DNA of 7,210 nucleotides from RGIG5612 sp045604025 (GTDB lineage: Bacteria > Bacillota > Clostridia > Lachnospirales > Lachnospiraceae): contig JAZUNG010000009.1 of NCBI GenBank assembly GCA_045604025.1, forward strand, positions 1 to 7,210. Direction: 5' to 3'. Below the pieces are notes generated by a model, which searched no databases, was not told the origin of the DNA, and saw only the letters and a list, made by a program, of their open reading frames with translations. Below, one piece after another: positions 1-6,064 of this stretch. How positions within the stretch are numbered: position 1 is the first letter of the stretch; every line of letters starts with the position of its first letter. Position numbers and translations under genes: made by a program.

Positions 1-306
1 GAGCTGTGTGTGGATGACCCGTTTACATATCTGCCTGAGATCAGACATGCCGGCTCCATCTTCATGGGACGCAACTGTCCTGAAGCTCTGGGAGACTATT
101 TTGCAGGTCCCAATCACACACTGCCTACCAGCGGTACTGCAAAATTCTCCAATCCCCTGTCCGTAGACGACTTTGTAAAGAAAACTCAGTATACATATTA
201 TACAAAAGAGGCTCTCTCAAAGGTTGCAGAAGATATCGCATTCTTTGCCAGGACTGAAGGACTGACCGGTCATGCTAAAAGTGCAGTCGTCCGTTTTGAA
301 GAATAA
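1..306 (+). CDS. hisD: Histidinol dehydrogenase, C-terminal part (5' end outside window)
   Basis: This is the last 101 codons of hisD, open from the first base of the window; the true start lies upstream. HisD is a cytoplasmic zinc enzyme that oxidises L-histidinol to L-histidine in two NAD-dependent steps, the last reactions of the pathway. Counting the first codon as residue 1, the family signature is clear: RHAGSIFMG (15-23), LGDYFAGPNHTLPT (30-43) and EGLTGHAKS (86-94). D32, H39, E86 and H91 match the E. coli HisD residues D360 (zinc), H367, E414 (catalytic base) and H419 (zinc). The C-terminus ends at the normal place shortly after the E-x4-H motif, so the 3' end looks intact. hisC starts 20 bases downstream, in line with one transcript. 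A GTG at 10 is internal and not a start. Confidence 0.97.
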   Translation, partial: ELCVDDPFTYLPEIRHAGSIFMGRNCPEALGDYFAGPNHTLPTSGTAKFSNPLSVDDFVKKTQYTYYTKEALSKVAEDIAFFARTEGLTGHAKSAVVRFEE

Positions 307-326
307 TGAAAGGATACTGAAAAACT

Positions 327-1388
327 ATGAGCAGATTTTTCAGTCAGAAATACAGCAAACTGATACCTTATACTCCGGGTGAGCAGCCCAAGGATCAGAA
401 ATATATCAAATTGAATACCAATGAATCACCATTTGCCCCTCCGGAAGACGTGATCAGGGCTGCAAGTATGGTGTCCTCTTCTCTGCAGCTCTATTCAGAT
501 CCCACCTGCAGCTCACTTATCGCAAAGCTGTCTGAAGTTTATGGTATCGCTCCTGAGAAGATAATTGCTGCAAATGGATCTGATGAGACCCTGTTTTTTG
601 CATTTCTGGCATACTGCGATGAAAACCATGGTGCAGCATTTCCGGATATCACATATGGTTTCTATCCAGTATTTGCTGAGTTTACGGGAATTCCTTACGA
701 GGAGATACCTCTGAAAGAGGATTTCACGGTTGATGTCAATGATTATATCGGGATCAACAAAACCATATTCATAGCAAACCCCAACGCTCCTACCGGCATA
801 TGTCTTCCCTGCTCCGATATTGAAAGGATCGTAAAGAGCAATCCTGACAATGTGGTGATAGTAGATGAAGCATATGTTGATTTCGGAGGAGAAACCTGTC
901 TGCCGCTGGTGGAAAAGTATGACAACATACTGGTCGTAAGGACATTCTCCAAATCCAGATCTCTGGCCGGAGGAAGACTGGGATTTGCATTCGGATCAGA
1001 GGAACTGATCACTGACCTGAATACGATACGTTTTTCAACTAATCCATATAATGTCAACTCCATGTCCATGGCCTGTGGCATCGCTTCACTGAACAATGAG
1101 GACTACACATGGGCCAACTGCAGGACCATCATGGAAACCAGAGCCTATACGCAAGATGCGCTTAAAGAACTGGGCTTTGAATCTACTGAATCCTGCACTA
1201 ACTTCATCTTCGTCCGCCACCCGGACCTGGACGGTGCATGGCTCTATCAGGAGCTAAAACGTCGTGGCATCCTGATCCGCCACTTTACCAAAGACCGCAT
1301 CTGTCAGTTCAATCGTATCACTATCGGTACTATTGATCAGATGAATGCTCTGATCAGTGAAATTACAAATATACTGAACAGATCCTGA
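327..1388 (+). CDS. hisC: Histidinol-phosphate aminotransferase
   Basis: HisC is a PLP-dependent fold-type I (class I/II) aminotransferase that transfers an amino group from glutamate to imidazole-acetol phosphate, giving L-histidinol phosphate. The 353-residue length is normal for HisC. Visible motifs are the N-terminal LNTNESPFAP (29-38), NPNAPTG (151-157), VIVDEAYVDF (177-186, with D180 placed to contact the PLP ring nitrogen), and TFSKSRSLAGGRLG (206-219), where K209 is the Schiff-base lysine and R217 a phosphate contact. RITIG (330-334) carries the substrate-carboxylate arginine. The ATG is preceded by AAAGGA at 309-314, about 12 bases away, which is slightly long, but no better in-frame start is visible. 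The stop codon at 1386-1388 lies inside the outer stem of the palindrome that separates hisC from hisB. Confidence 0.97.
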   Translation: MSRFFSQKYSKLIPYTPGEQPKDQKYIKLNTNESPFAPPEDVIRAASMVSSSLQLYSDPTCSSLIAKLSEVYGIAPEKIIAANGSDETLFFAFLAYCDENHGAAFPDITYGFYPVFAEFTGIPYEEIPLKEDFTVDVNDYIGINKTIFIANPNAPTGICLPCSDIERIVKSNPDNVVIVDEAYVDFGGETCLPLVEKYDNILVVRTFSKSRSLAGGRLGFAFGSEELITDLNTIRFSTNPYNVNSMSMACGIASLNNEDYTWANCRTIMETRAYTQDALKELGFESTESCTNFIFVRHPDLDGAWLYQELKRRGILIRHFTKDRICQFNRITIGTIDQMNALISEITNILNRS

Positions 1389-1467
1389 GCGGGGCCCCGC
1401 GGTCGCATGCTTCTCCTCAAAGACTAATATGTCTTTTCGGAGAACATGCTGCTCCCCACTCAGGGAT
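1382..1467 (+). repeat. Large imperfect palindrome between hisC and hisB
   Basis: The hisC-hisB junction folds into one long stem-loop. In the inner arm, 1405-1409 pairs with 1445-1449 (GCATG/CATGC), C1410 is bulged, 1411-1416 pairs with 1439-1444 (TTCTCC/GGAGAA), a 2x2 TC/TC internal loop follows, and 1419-1424 pairs with 1431-1436 (AAAGAC/GTCTTT) around a TAATAT loop. In the outer arm, 1391-1394 pairs with 1454-1457 (GGGG/CCCC), C1390/A1458 mismatch, and 1384-1389 pairs with 1459-1464 (CCTGAG/CTCAGG). Past a bulged G1465, A1382-T1383 also pair with A1466-T1467. The arms are separated by an asymmetric internal loop (1395-1404 and 1450-1453). No T-tract follows, so it is not a typical intrinsic terminator. 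It includes the hisC stop but ends before the hisB ribosome binding site. It could be an mRNA processing or stability element, or a small palindromic repeat inserted into the operon; which one cannot be decided from a single copy. Confidence 0.8.
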
Positions 1468-1477
1468 GTTCAGTTAC

Positions 1478-1482
1478 AGGTG
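1478..1482 (+). promoter_or_regulatory. Ribosome binding site that fixes the hisB start
   Basis: AGGTG lies 6 bases before the ATG at 1489. This favours 1489 over the upstream in-frame ATG at 1429, which sits at the loop of the palindrome and has no ribosome binding site. It begins about 10 bases after the palindrome ends, so the folded stem would leave it accessible. Confidence 0.6.
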
Positions 1483-1488
1483 AATACA

Positions 1489-2076
1489 ATGAGAAAATCA
1501 ACTATCAACAGAAAAACAGACGAAACTGATATTAAACTGACTCTGGAACTGGATGGCACAGGTGCCTCGCAGATCAGCTCAGGGTGCGGATTCCTGGATC
1601 ACATGCTGACGCTTCTGGCCAAACATTCCAGATTTGATCTAGAACTGACATGCCAGGGCGATACATGGGTCGATTATCATCATACTGTTGAGGATATCGG
1701 CATTGCGCTTGGCGATGCCTTCTTCGAAGCTATTGGAGACAAGAAAGGAATCGTCCGTTACGGTGATTCCATTACTCCCATGGACGAAACTCTGATCATG
1801 AGCGCGGTAGACATTTCAGGCAGGAGCCTGCTGAACTATAATATGCAGATCCCCACACAGAAGGTAGGAGACTTTGATACTGAACTTGTGGAGGAATTCT
1901 GGCTGGGCTTTGTAAGACGTGCTCAGATCACTCTGCACATCATAGAACTGGCAGGTACAAACTCTCATCATATCATCGAGGGCGCATTTAAATCCGTCGC
2001 AAAGAGTCTCAGGAAAGCGGTTGCCATAGATCCGCAGTTCGCTGATGAGATTCCTTCGACAAAAGGAGTGCTGTAA
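1489..2076 (+). CDS. hisB: Imidazoleglycerol-phosphate dehydratase
   Basis: HisB (IGPD) removes water from imidazole-glycerol phosphate to give imidazole-acetol phosphate, using a manganese cluster in a large oligomer. With the start at 1489 the protein has 195 residues, the usual size of a monofunctional IGPD; there is no N-terminal HAD phosphatase domain as in E. coli. Metal-binding motifs are in order: GFLDHML (34-40), DYHHTVED (62-69) and NSHHIIEGAFK (158-168). The family's C-terminal STKGVL ends the protein. Starting instead at the ATG at 1429 would add 20 residues translated from the intergenic palindrome and its 3' flank, which do not resemble HisB. The stop codon TAA directly abuts the hisH ATG, suggesting coupled translation. 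The dehydratase acts after HisF/HisH and before HisC, both encoded in this operon. Confidence 0.97.
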   Translation: MRKSTINRKTDETDIKLTLELDGTGASQISSGCGFLDHMLTLLAKHSRFDLELTCQGDTWVDYHHTVEDIGIALGDAFFEAIGDKKGIVRYGDSITPMDETLIMSAVDISGRSLLNYNMQIPTQKVGDFDTELVEEFWLGFVRRAQITLHIIELAGTNSHHIIEGAFKSVAKSLRKAVAIDPQFADEIPSTKGVL

Positions 2077-2685
2077 ATGGTTGCTATCATTGATTACGGG
2101 GTTGGAAACCTCTTCTCTCTCAAGTCGTCATTTGCAGCTATCGGAGTACCTGCGATCGTATCCTCAGTTCCTGAAGAAATCGCTGCTGCCGATCACATTA
2201 TCCTGCCTGGAGTAGGCGCATTTAAAGACGCCGCTGATAAGCTCCGCCTGTCAGGTATGGCTGATCTGGTAAAGGAAATGGCTGCTGAAGGGAAACCCAT
2301 TATGGGTATCTGCTTAGGGATGCAGATGCTCTTCGAAAAAAGCTTCGAGTACGGTGAACATGAAGGCCTGGGGCTCATAAATGGCTCTGTCAGACCTATT
2401 GCGGATGTGATACCTGCGGGTCTCAAGATCCCTCAGATAGGCTGGAATGCTCTGATCTTTGATCGCCCCAGTCCCATTTTCAGGTATATTAATGAAGGCG
2501 ACCATGTCTACTTTGTGCACTCATATTATGGTGCTGACTGTGATGAATCAGTCATAGCCAGATGCGAATATGGAGCTCTGCTGACGGCTGCTGTAGCAAA
2601 AGATAATGTATTTGGCTGTCAGTTTCACCCAGAAAAAAGCGGAAATGTCGGACTGAATATTCTCAGGGCATTCTGCGAGATTTAG
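2077..2685 (+). CDS. hisH: Imidazole glycerol phosphate synthase, glutamine amidotransferase subunit
   Basis: HisH is the class I glutaminase subunit of IGP synthase. It releases ammonia from glutamine and channels it through the HisF barrel. The 202-residue length is typical. The N-terminus has DYGVGNL (6-12) and LPGVGAF (43-49). The nucleophile is C79 in GICLGMQML (77-85), and H184 and E186 in CQFHPEKSG (181-189) complete the triad. YFVHSYYG (145-152) is another family hallmark. KIPQIGWN (117-124) has Gln where many HisH proteins have His; this is a small variation, not a sign of loss of function. AAGGAG at 2063-2068 inside the end of hisB, 8 bases before the ATG, serves this gene, whose start touches the hisB stop. 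The partner hisF is two genes downstream. Confidence 0.97.
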   Translation: MVAIIDYGVGNLFSLKSSFAAIGVPAIVSSVPEEIAAADHIILPGVGAFKDAADKLRLSGMADLVKEMAAEGKPIMGICLGMQMLFEKSFEYGEHEGLGLINGSVRPIADVIPAGLKIPQIGWNALIFDRPSPIFRYINEGDHVYFVHSYYGADCDESVIARCEYGALLTAAVAKDNVFGCQFHPEKSGNVGLNILRAFCEI

Positions 2686-2694
2686 GAGAAAATC

Positions 2695-3417
2695 ATGAAC
2701 ATCTTTCCAGCGATCGACCTTTATGAAGGCAAGGCTGTACGACTCTTCAAAGGCGACTTTGCTCAGATGACAGTTTACAGCGATGATCCAGGCTCTATCG
2801 GTGAAGACTTCGCTGCAAATGGCGCAAAATATATACATATAGTAGATCTTGAAGGTGCCAGGGATGCCTCAACACCCAACTTTGACACAGTACTGGATAT
2901 CAAAAGAAGGAGCGGACTTTTCTGTGAGATCGGCGGCGGCATACGCACTATGGATGTTGTTGACAAGTATCTGAGTGCAGGTATCGACCGGGTGATCCTG
3001 GGTACTGCAGCAGTTACTGAGGCCGGATTTGTAAAGGAAGCAGTTGCAAAGTACGGAAGCCGCATCGCAGTGGGCATCGATATTAAGGACGGTTATGTAG
3101 CCATTAAAGGCTGGACCGAGAAGTCTGAACTGGAGGCATTCAGTTTCTGTCAGACTATGCAGGATATCGGAGTAAAGACCATCATCTGCACTGACATTTC
3201 CAAAGATGGCGCCATGGCAGGCACCAACAGGGGGCTGTACAAAGATCTGTCCGAAAGATTCGATATCGACATAACTGCCTCCGGCGGAGTATCAACGATC
3301 GACGATATCAGGGCTCTTGCCGCAATGGATCTTTACGGTGCGATCATTGGCAAGGCGTATTACACTGGCGCGATCGACCTGGCAGAAGCGGTCAGAGTTG
3401 CCTCTTATCAAAACTGA
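2695..3417 (+). CDS. hisA: ProFAR isomerase (phosphoribosylformimino-5-aminoimidazole carboxamide ribotide isomerase)
   Basis: HisA is a (beta/alpha)8-barrel enzyme that performs the Amadori rearrangement of ProFAR to PRFAR, the substrate of HisF/HisH. The 240-residue length fits the family. The internal half-barrel duplication shared with HisF is visible in the two phosphate-binding segments EIGGGIR (78-84) and TASGGVS (194-200). D8 (PAIDL) and D129 (VGIDIKDG) are the two catalytic aspartates, with T166 in CTDISKDGAMAGTN near the second active-site half. HIVDLEGA (48-55) and VILGTAAV (100-107) are further HisA signatures. The ribosome binding site AGGAG at 2684-2688 overlaps the hisH stop codon and lies 6 bases before the ATG, so translation is probably coupled. 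Nothing points to PriA-type dual activity with TrpF, although that cannot be ruled out from motifs alone. Confidence 0.96.
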   Translation: MNIFPAIDLYEGKAVRLFKGDFAQMTVYSDDPGSIGEDFAANGAKYIHIVDLEGARDASTPNFDTVLDIKRRSGLFCEIGGGIRTMDVVDKYLSAGIDRVILGTAAVTEAGFVKEAVAKYGSRIAVGIDIKDGYVAIKGWTEKSELEAFSFCQTMQDIGVKTIICTDISKDGAMAGTNRGLYKDLSERFDIDITASGGVSTIDDIRALAAMDLYGAIIGKAYYTGAIDLAEAVRVASYQN

Positions 3418-3464
3418 TTGACTGACCGGAACATTTCTCCAAAAATGAAAGGCGTGACCTGTAA

Positions 3465-4229
3465 ATGATAACAAAAAGGATCATTCCCTGCCTCGACGTA
3501 AGGGACGGCAGGGTCGTAAAAGGAACAAACTTCACCGGACTGAGGGACGTGGACTCTCCTGTGGAGCTGGCAAAATATTATAGCGACAACGGCGCTGACG
3601 AGCTGGTATTCTATGACATCACCGCATCCAGCGACGGCCGGAAGATATTCACAGATATTCTCTGCGAGACTGCAAAAAGCGTATTCATACCTCTGACTGT
3701 CGGAGGCGGCATAAATACATGTGATGATTTTGACCGGGTGCTGAAATGCGGAGCGGACAAGGTCAGCGTCAACTCCGGCGCAATCAGGAACCCTGATCTG
3801 GTAAGAGACGCGTCCAGACTCTATGGTGACCAGTGTGTAGTACTTTCTGCTGATATCAAGCGTGTAGGCGGAGAGTTCAGAGTATTTGCCAAGGGCGGAC
3901 GTGTGGATACCGGCATGGAAGCAATTTCATGGATCAAACGTTGCGTTGACAATGGAGCCGGAGAGATCGTAGTCAATTCCATAGATACCGACGGCGTGAA
4001 GAAAGGCTTTGACCTGGAGATGCTGAAGGCAGTATGCGACGCTGTTTCTGTGCCTGTCATTGCATCCGGAGGTGCAGGCTGCATACAGGATTTTATTGAA
4101 CTCTTTAATGCTCTGCCCGGTGTTGACGCTGGTCTTGCAGCATCAATATTCCACTTCGGAGAAGTAAAGATCTCTGACCTTAAAACAGAAATGGCAACAC
4201 ATGGCATCCCCGCAAGGAGGATCATATGA
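3465..4229 (+). CDS. hisF: Imidazole glycerol phosphate synthase, cyclase subunit
   Basis: HisF is the (beta/alpha)8-barrel cyclase partner of HisH. It uses ammonia from HisH to turn PRFAR into imidazole-glycerol phosphate and AICAR, the latter feeding back into purine synthesis. The protein has 254 residues, the standard length, and starts with the characteristic KRIIPCLDVRDGRVVKG (4-20). D11 and D130 (LSADIKR) are the catalytic aspartates. Other signatures are FYDITAS (49-55), LTVGGGI (77-83), SIDTDGVKKGFD (172-183) and IASGGAG (199-205). The start at 3465 is fixed by this canonical N-terminus. The nearest purine-rich site, AAAGG at 3448-3452, is about 12 bases away, so initiation may be weak or aided by coupling. 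The stop overlaps the hisI start by ATGA. Confidence 0.97.
   Translation: MITKRIIPCLDVRDGRVVKGTNFTGLRDVDSPVELAKYYSDNGADELVFYDITASSDGRKIFTDILCETAKSVFIPLTVGGGINTCDDFDRVLKCGADKVSVNSGAIRNPDLVRDASRLYGDQCVVLSADIKRVGGEFRVFAKGGRVDTGMEAISWIKRCVDNGAGEIVVNSIDTDGVKKGFDLEMLKAVCDAVSVPVIASGGAGCIQDFIELFNALPGVDAGLAASIFHFGEVKISDLKTEMATHGIPARRII
4214..4220 (+). promoter_or_regulatory. Strong ribosome binding site for hisI, inside hisF
   Basis: AAGGAGG lies within the last codons of hisF. It is 5 bases from the ATG at 4226 and 8 bases from a second ATG at 4229. The spacing slightly favours 4229, which would remove only the first methionine of HisI. Confidence 0.6.
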
Positions 4230-4567
4230 TGATCGATATCAATGAACTGAAATTTGACGACCGTGGACTTATCCCGGCGATCGTGCAGGACGCCCACACC
4301 CTCGAGGTACTGACACTGGCATATATGAATAAAGAAAGTCTGGATATCTCCCTTGAGAAAGGTCTCACCTGTTTTTTCAGCCGCTCCAGACAGGAGCTGT
4401 GGCTAAAGGGAGAGACCAGCGGGAACTATCAGCATATAGTTTCAATTACGGCTGACTGTGACCGCGACGCTCTTGTGGTAAAAGTGATCCCCGACGGACC
4501 GGCGTGCCACCTTGGAACTGTATCGTGTTTTGAATACCCCGTCTGGGAAAATGATCAAAATCAATAA
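4226..4567 (+). CDS. hisI: Phosphoribosyl-AMP cyclohydrolase
   Basis: HisI (PRA-CH) opens the adenine ring of phosphoribosyl-AMP to give ProFAR, the third step of histidine synthesis, in the cytoplasm and with zinc and magnesium. The 113-residue length is that of a stand-alone enzyme without the HisE pyrophosphohydrolase domain found in HisIE fusions. Motifs in order are LIPAIVQD (15-22), VLTLAYMN (28-35), FFSRSRQELWLKGETSGN (50-67), DCDRDAL (77-83) and GPACHLGTVSCF (91-102). Cys78, Cys94 and Cys101 are the conserved zinc cysteines and D77, D79 and D81 the metal-binding aspartates, so the active site is complete. The start overlaps the hisF stop (ATGA) and a strong ribosome binding site precedes it. 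ATG at 4229 is an equally good start. No hisE follows within the window. Confidence 0.96.
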   Translation: MMIDINELKFDDRGLIPAIVQDAHTLEVLTLAYMNKESLDISLEKGLTCFFSRSRQELWLKGETSGNYQHIVSITADCDRDALVVKVIPDGPACHLGTVSCFEYPVWENDQNQ

Positions 4568-4583
4568 TAGAGCCATTATTTAC

Positions 4584-5414
4584 ATGATAAGAGATTACTT
4601 ACAATTTTCAGACCCTGATCATCTATGTGACCCGACAGCAGACCTGCATATGCACACGATATTTTCTGACGGAGAAAATACTCCTGAAGAAATGATCGAA
4701 GCTGCCCTGAAAAAAGGCATGTCTGTTATGGGGATTTCTGATCATTCCTATACATTTTTTGACGAAAGCTACTGCATGCCAAAAGACAGAATCTCAGATT
4801 ATAAGATGACGATCAACAGTCTGAAAAAGACATGTCCTGCCGGCCTTTCGTTGCTGCTTGGTATTGAGCAGGATTATTACAGCGCAGAACCTACTGACGG
4901 CTACGACTATGTAATTGGCTCCGTTCACTACATACGCATACCGCTTGAGGGTCATGACCCTGGTCAGGTGCCTGAGGGGTGCTTTGCATGCCAGGGCTTC
5001 ATATATATACCTGTAGATGAAACTCCTGATATACTGAAGGCTGCTGCAGATCTGTATTTCGACAGGGATATCATGGGCATTGTTGAGCTCTACTACTCTA
5101 CTGTTTCCGATGTTGCTGAAAAGACCGGGGCTGATATCATTGGCCATTTTGATCTTATCAGTAAATTTAATGATGACCAAAGCCTCTTTTCATTCAAAGA
5201 TCCTGAGTATATCGCAGCCTGGAAAGCTGCTGCGGAAAAACTGGCAGCATACGATGTCTTATTTGAAATAAATACCGGCGCAGTTGCAAAAGGATACCGC
5301 ACCTGCGCCTATCCTTCCCCAGAGATATCCGCCTACATAGCTCAGCTCGGTGGAAGCTTTATCAGGTCAAGTGATGCTCACAAGGCTGAACATATCGCCT
5401 ATGGCTTCATATAA
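4584..5414 (+). CDS. hisK: PHP-family histidinol-phosphate phosphatase (HisK/HisJ type)
   Basis: This enzyme probably removes phosphate from L-histidinol phosphate, between HisC and HisD. The 276-residue protein carries the PHP metal-site motifs in order: DLHMHTIFSDGEN (20-32), GISDHSY (50-56), GIEQDYY (93-99), GSVHY (112-116), IIGHFDLISKFN (185-196), EINTGA (228-233) and SSDAH (262-266), which supply the usual His, Asp and Glu ligands. Two things are unusual: residues about 118-142 form a longer loop than I expect for this family and include a Cys133-X2-Cys136 pair, and the protein stops just after HIAYGF (270-275), where relatives usually continue with another helix. The start is uncertain. 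ATG 4584 has only a weak AGAG upstream; ATG 4551 overlaps hisI and is poorly spaced from GGGA; TTG 4512 lies deep in hisI. Other PHP phosphoesterases are possible, but the operon context strongly supports this role. Confidence 0.88.
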   Translation: MIRDYLQFSDPDHLCDPTADLHMHTIFSDGENTPEEMIEAALKKGMSVMGISDHSYTFFDESYCMPKDRISDYKMTINSLKKTCPAGLSLLLGIEQDYYSAEPTDGYDYVIGSVHYIRIPLEGHDPGQVPEGCFACQGFIYIPVDETPDILKAAADLYFDRDIMGIVELYYSTVSDVAEKTGADIIGHFDLISKFNDDQSLFSFKDPEYIAAWKAAAEKLAAYDVLFEINTGAVAKGYRTCAYPSPEISAYIAQLGGSFIRSSDAHKAEHIAYGFI

Positions 5415-5524
5415 ACCAATTCTCATATAACTGCTCATTTATTATCTTTTAAAACGACATCTGCAAATAATTTGTCCCCTTTTAGTTGATATTTTGATTA
5501 TATTAATGAAGGGAGGAATCTGAA
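5415..5524 (+). promoter_or_regulatory. AT-rich gap before the sigma factor; probable promoter region, boxes unresolved
   Basis: This 110-base stretch separates the histidine operon from the sigma-factor gene. I see no convincing hairpin plus T-tract that would end the his transcript. The sequence is much richer in A and T than the his genes. TTGTCC (5472-5477) and TATATT (5499-5504) resemble promoter boxes but are 21 bases apart, too far for a standard housekeeping promoter. GGGAGG at 5511-5516, 8 bases before the ATG at 5525, is a clear ribosome binding site for the sigma gene. An ECF-type autoregulated promoter is possible but not demonstrable here. Confidence 0.35.
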
Positions 5525-6064
5525 ATGTCTGATTTTAAGCAATCAATTGATAAAAAAACTGCAGAAGTTCTTTACCGCACATACTGGAATGATGCCGTAA
5601 AAATCGCGCAGAAGATCCTCATGGACAGGGCGGCTGCAGAAGACTGCGCATCTTCTGCTATGATCACCCTGTTTGATAATCTGGACAAAACTGATCCCTT
5701 CCCCAGCAGCAGAACCCGGGGTTATCTTATAGTTATTACAAGGAACCTTGCATTTCGCGAATATAATCTGCAAAAAAAGATCTTTTATAATTCTGAAACC
5801 GCTGAAGAACAGTTAGAACAAACACCAGATGAGAAGGAAACAGAAGATATCGTCTTTAACAATTGGACCAGCAGGGAAATTGCTGACGGTCTTTCAAGAC
5901 TTTCAAAACGTGATGCAGATATTCTGATCCTGACATATGGATTTGATCACACAGTCTCTGAATGCGCCAAGCTGCTAGGCATATCAACAGAGGCAGCCAA
6001 AAAGGCATTACAGAGATCAAGAAAAAAGCTAAGAAAGGAGTTGGAAAAGAATGGATACAAATAA
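5525..6064 (+). CDS. ECF-type RNA polymerase sigma factor (sigma-70 family)
   Basis: The 179-residue protein has the two-domain layout of extracytoplasmic-function sigma factors. Region 2 spans about 15-82, with AEDCASSAMITLFDNL (38-53) matching the core-binding and -10 recognition helices and RTRGYLIVITRNLAFREY (63-80) completing it. An acidic linker (91-110) has no region 3. Region 4 spans about 121-172, with a helix-turn-helix around TVSECAKLLGISTEAAKKAL (143-162) and a basic tail RSRKKLRKELEK. It would direct RNA polymerase to a small regulon. The gene has a strong ribosome binding site and overlaps the next gene by 14 bases; that gene encodes a membrane protein with a short cytoplasmic N-terminus, as expected for a cognate anti-sigma or sensor. 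Its target promoters cannot be deduced here, and it appears unrelated to histidine synthesis. The exact ECF group is not assignable by eye. Confidence 0.88.
   Translation: MSDFKQSIDKKTAEVLYRTYWNDAVKIAQKILMDRAAAEDCASSAMITLFDNLDKTDPFPSSRTRGYLIVITRNLAFREYNLQKKIFYNSETAEEQLEQTPDEKETEDIVFNNWTSREIADGLSRLSKRDADILILTYGFDHTVSECAKLLGISTEAAKKALQRSRKKLRKELEKNGYK

Noticed and set aside
743..1096. 117-residue minus-strand frame inside hisC
   Set aside because: It is a shadow of hisC, with no ribosome binding site or family features.
1382..1467. Intrinsic terminator after hisC
   Set aside because: The stem is strong, but no run of T follows it, and the next five genes belong to the same pathway and are closely packed.
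1429..1488. In-frame 20-residue N-terminal extension of hisB from ATG 1429
   Set aside because: It is translated from the palindrome loop and its 3' flank, has no ribosome binding site and would make HisB longer than normal; ATG 1489 has AGGTG at good spacing and gives the standard 195 residues.
3821..4297. 158-residue open frame on the minus strand across hisF and hisI
   Set aside because: It is fully antisense to two clearly conserved genes, shows no recognisable motif and is explained by their codon composition.
4275..4440. Trp-to-Phe change in the HisI FWSRSR motif as a defect
   Set aside because: This position varies among functional HisI proteins and all conserved cysteines and aspartates are present.
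4563..4580. Small AATAAT/ATTATT hairpin between hisI and the phosphatase
   Set aside because: It has six A-T pairs only, is expected by chance in AT-rich sequence and is too weak to claim a function.
4512..4583. TTG 4512 as the start of the PHP phosphatase
   Set aside because: It overlaps hisI by 56 bases, uses a rare start codon without a ribosome binding site and adds residues not expected before the DLHMHT motif; ATG 4584 is preferred, with ATG 4551 as the alternative.
5486..5504. TTGATA (5486-5491) and TATATT (5499-5504) as a -35/-10 pair
   Set aside because: The spacing is only 7 bases, incompatible with a sigma-70 type promoter.
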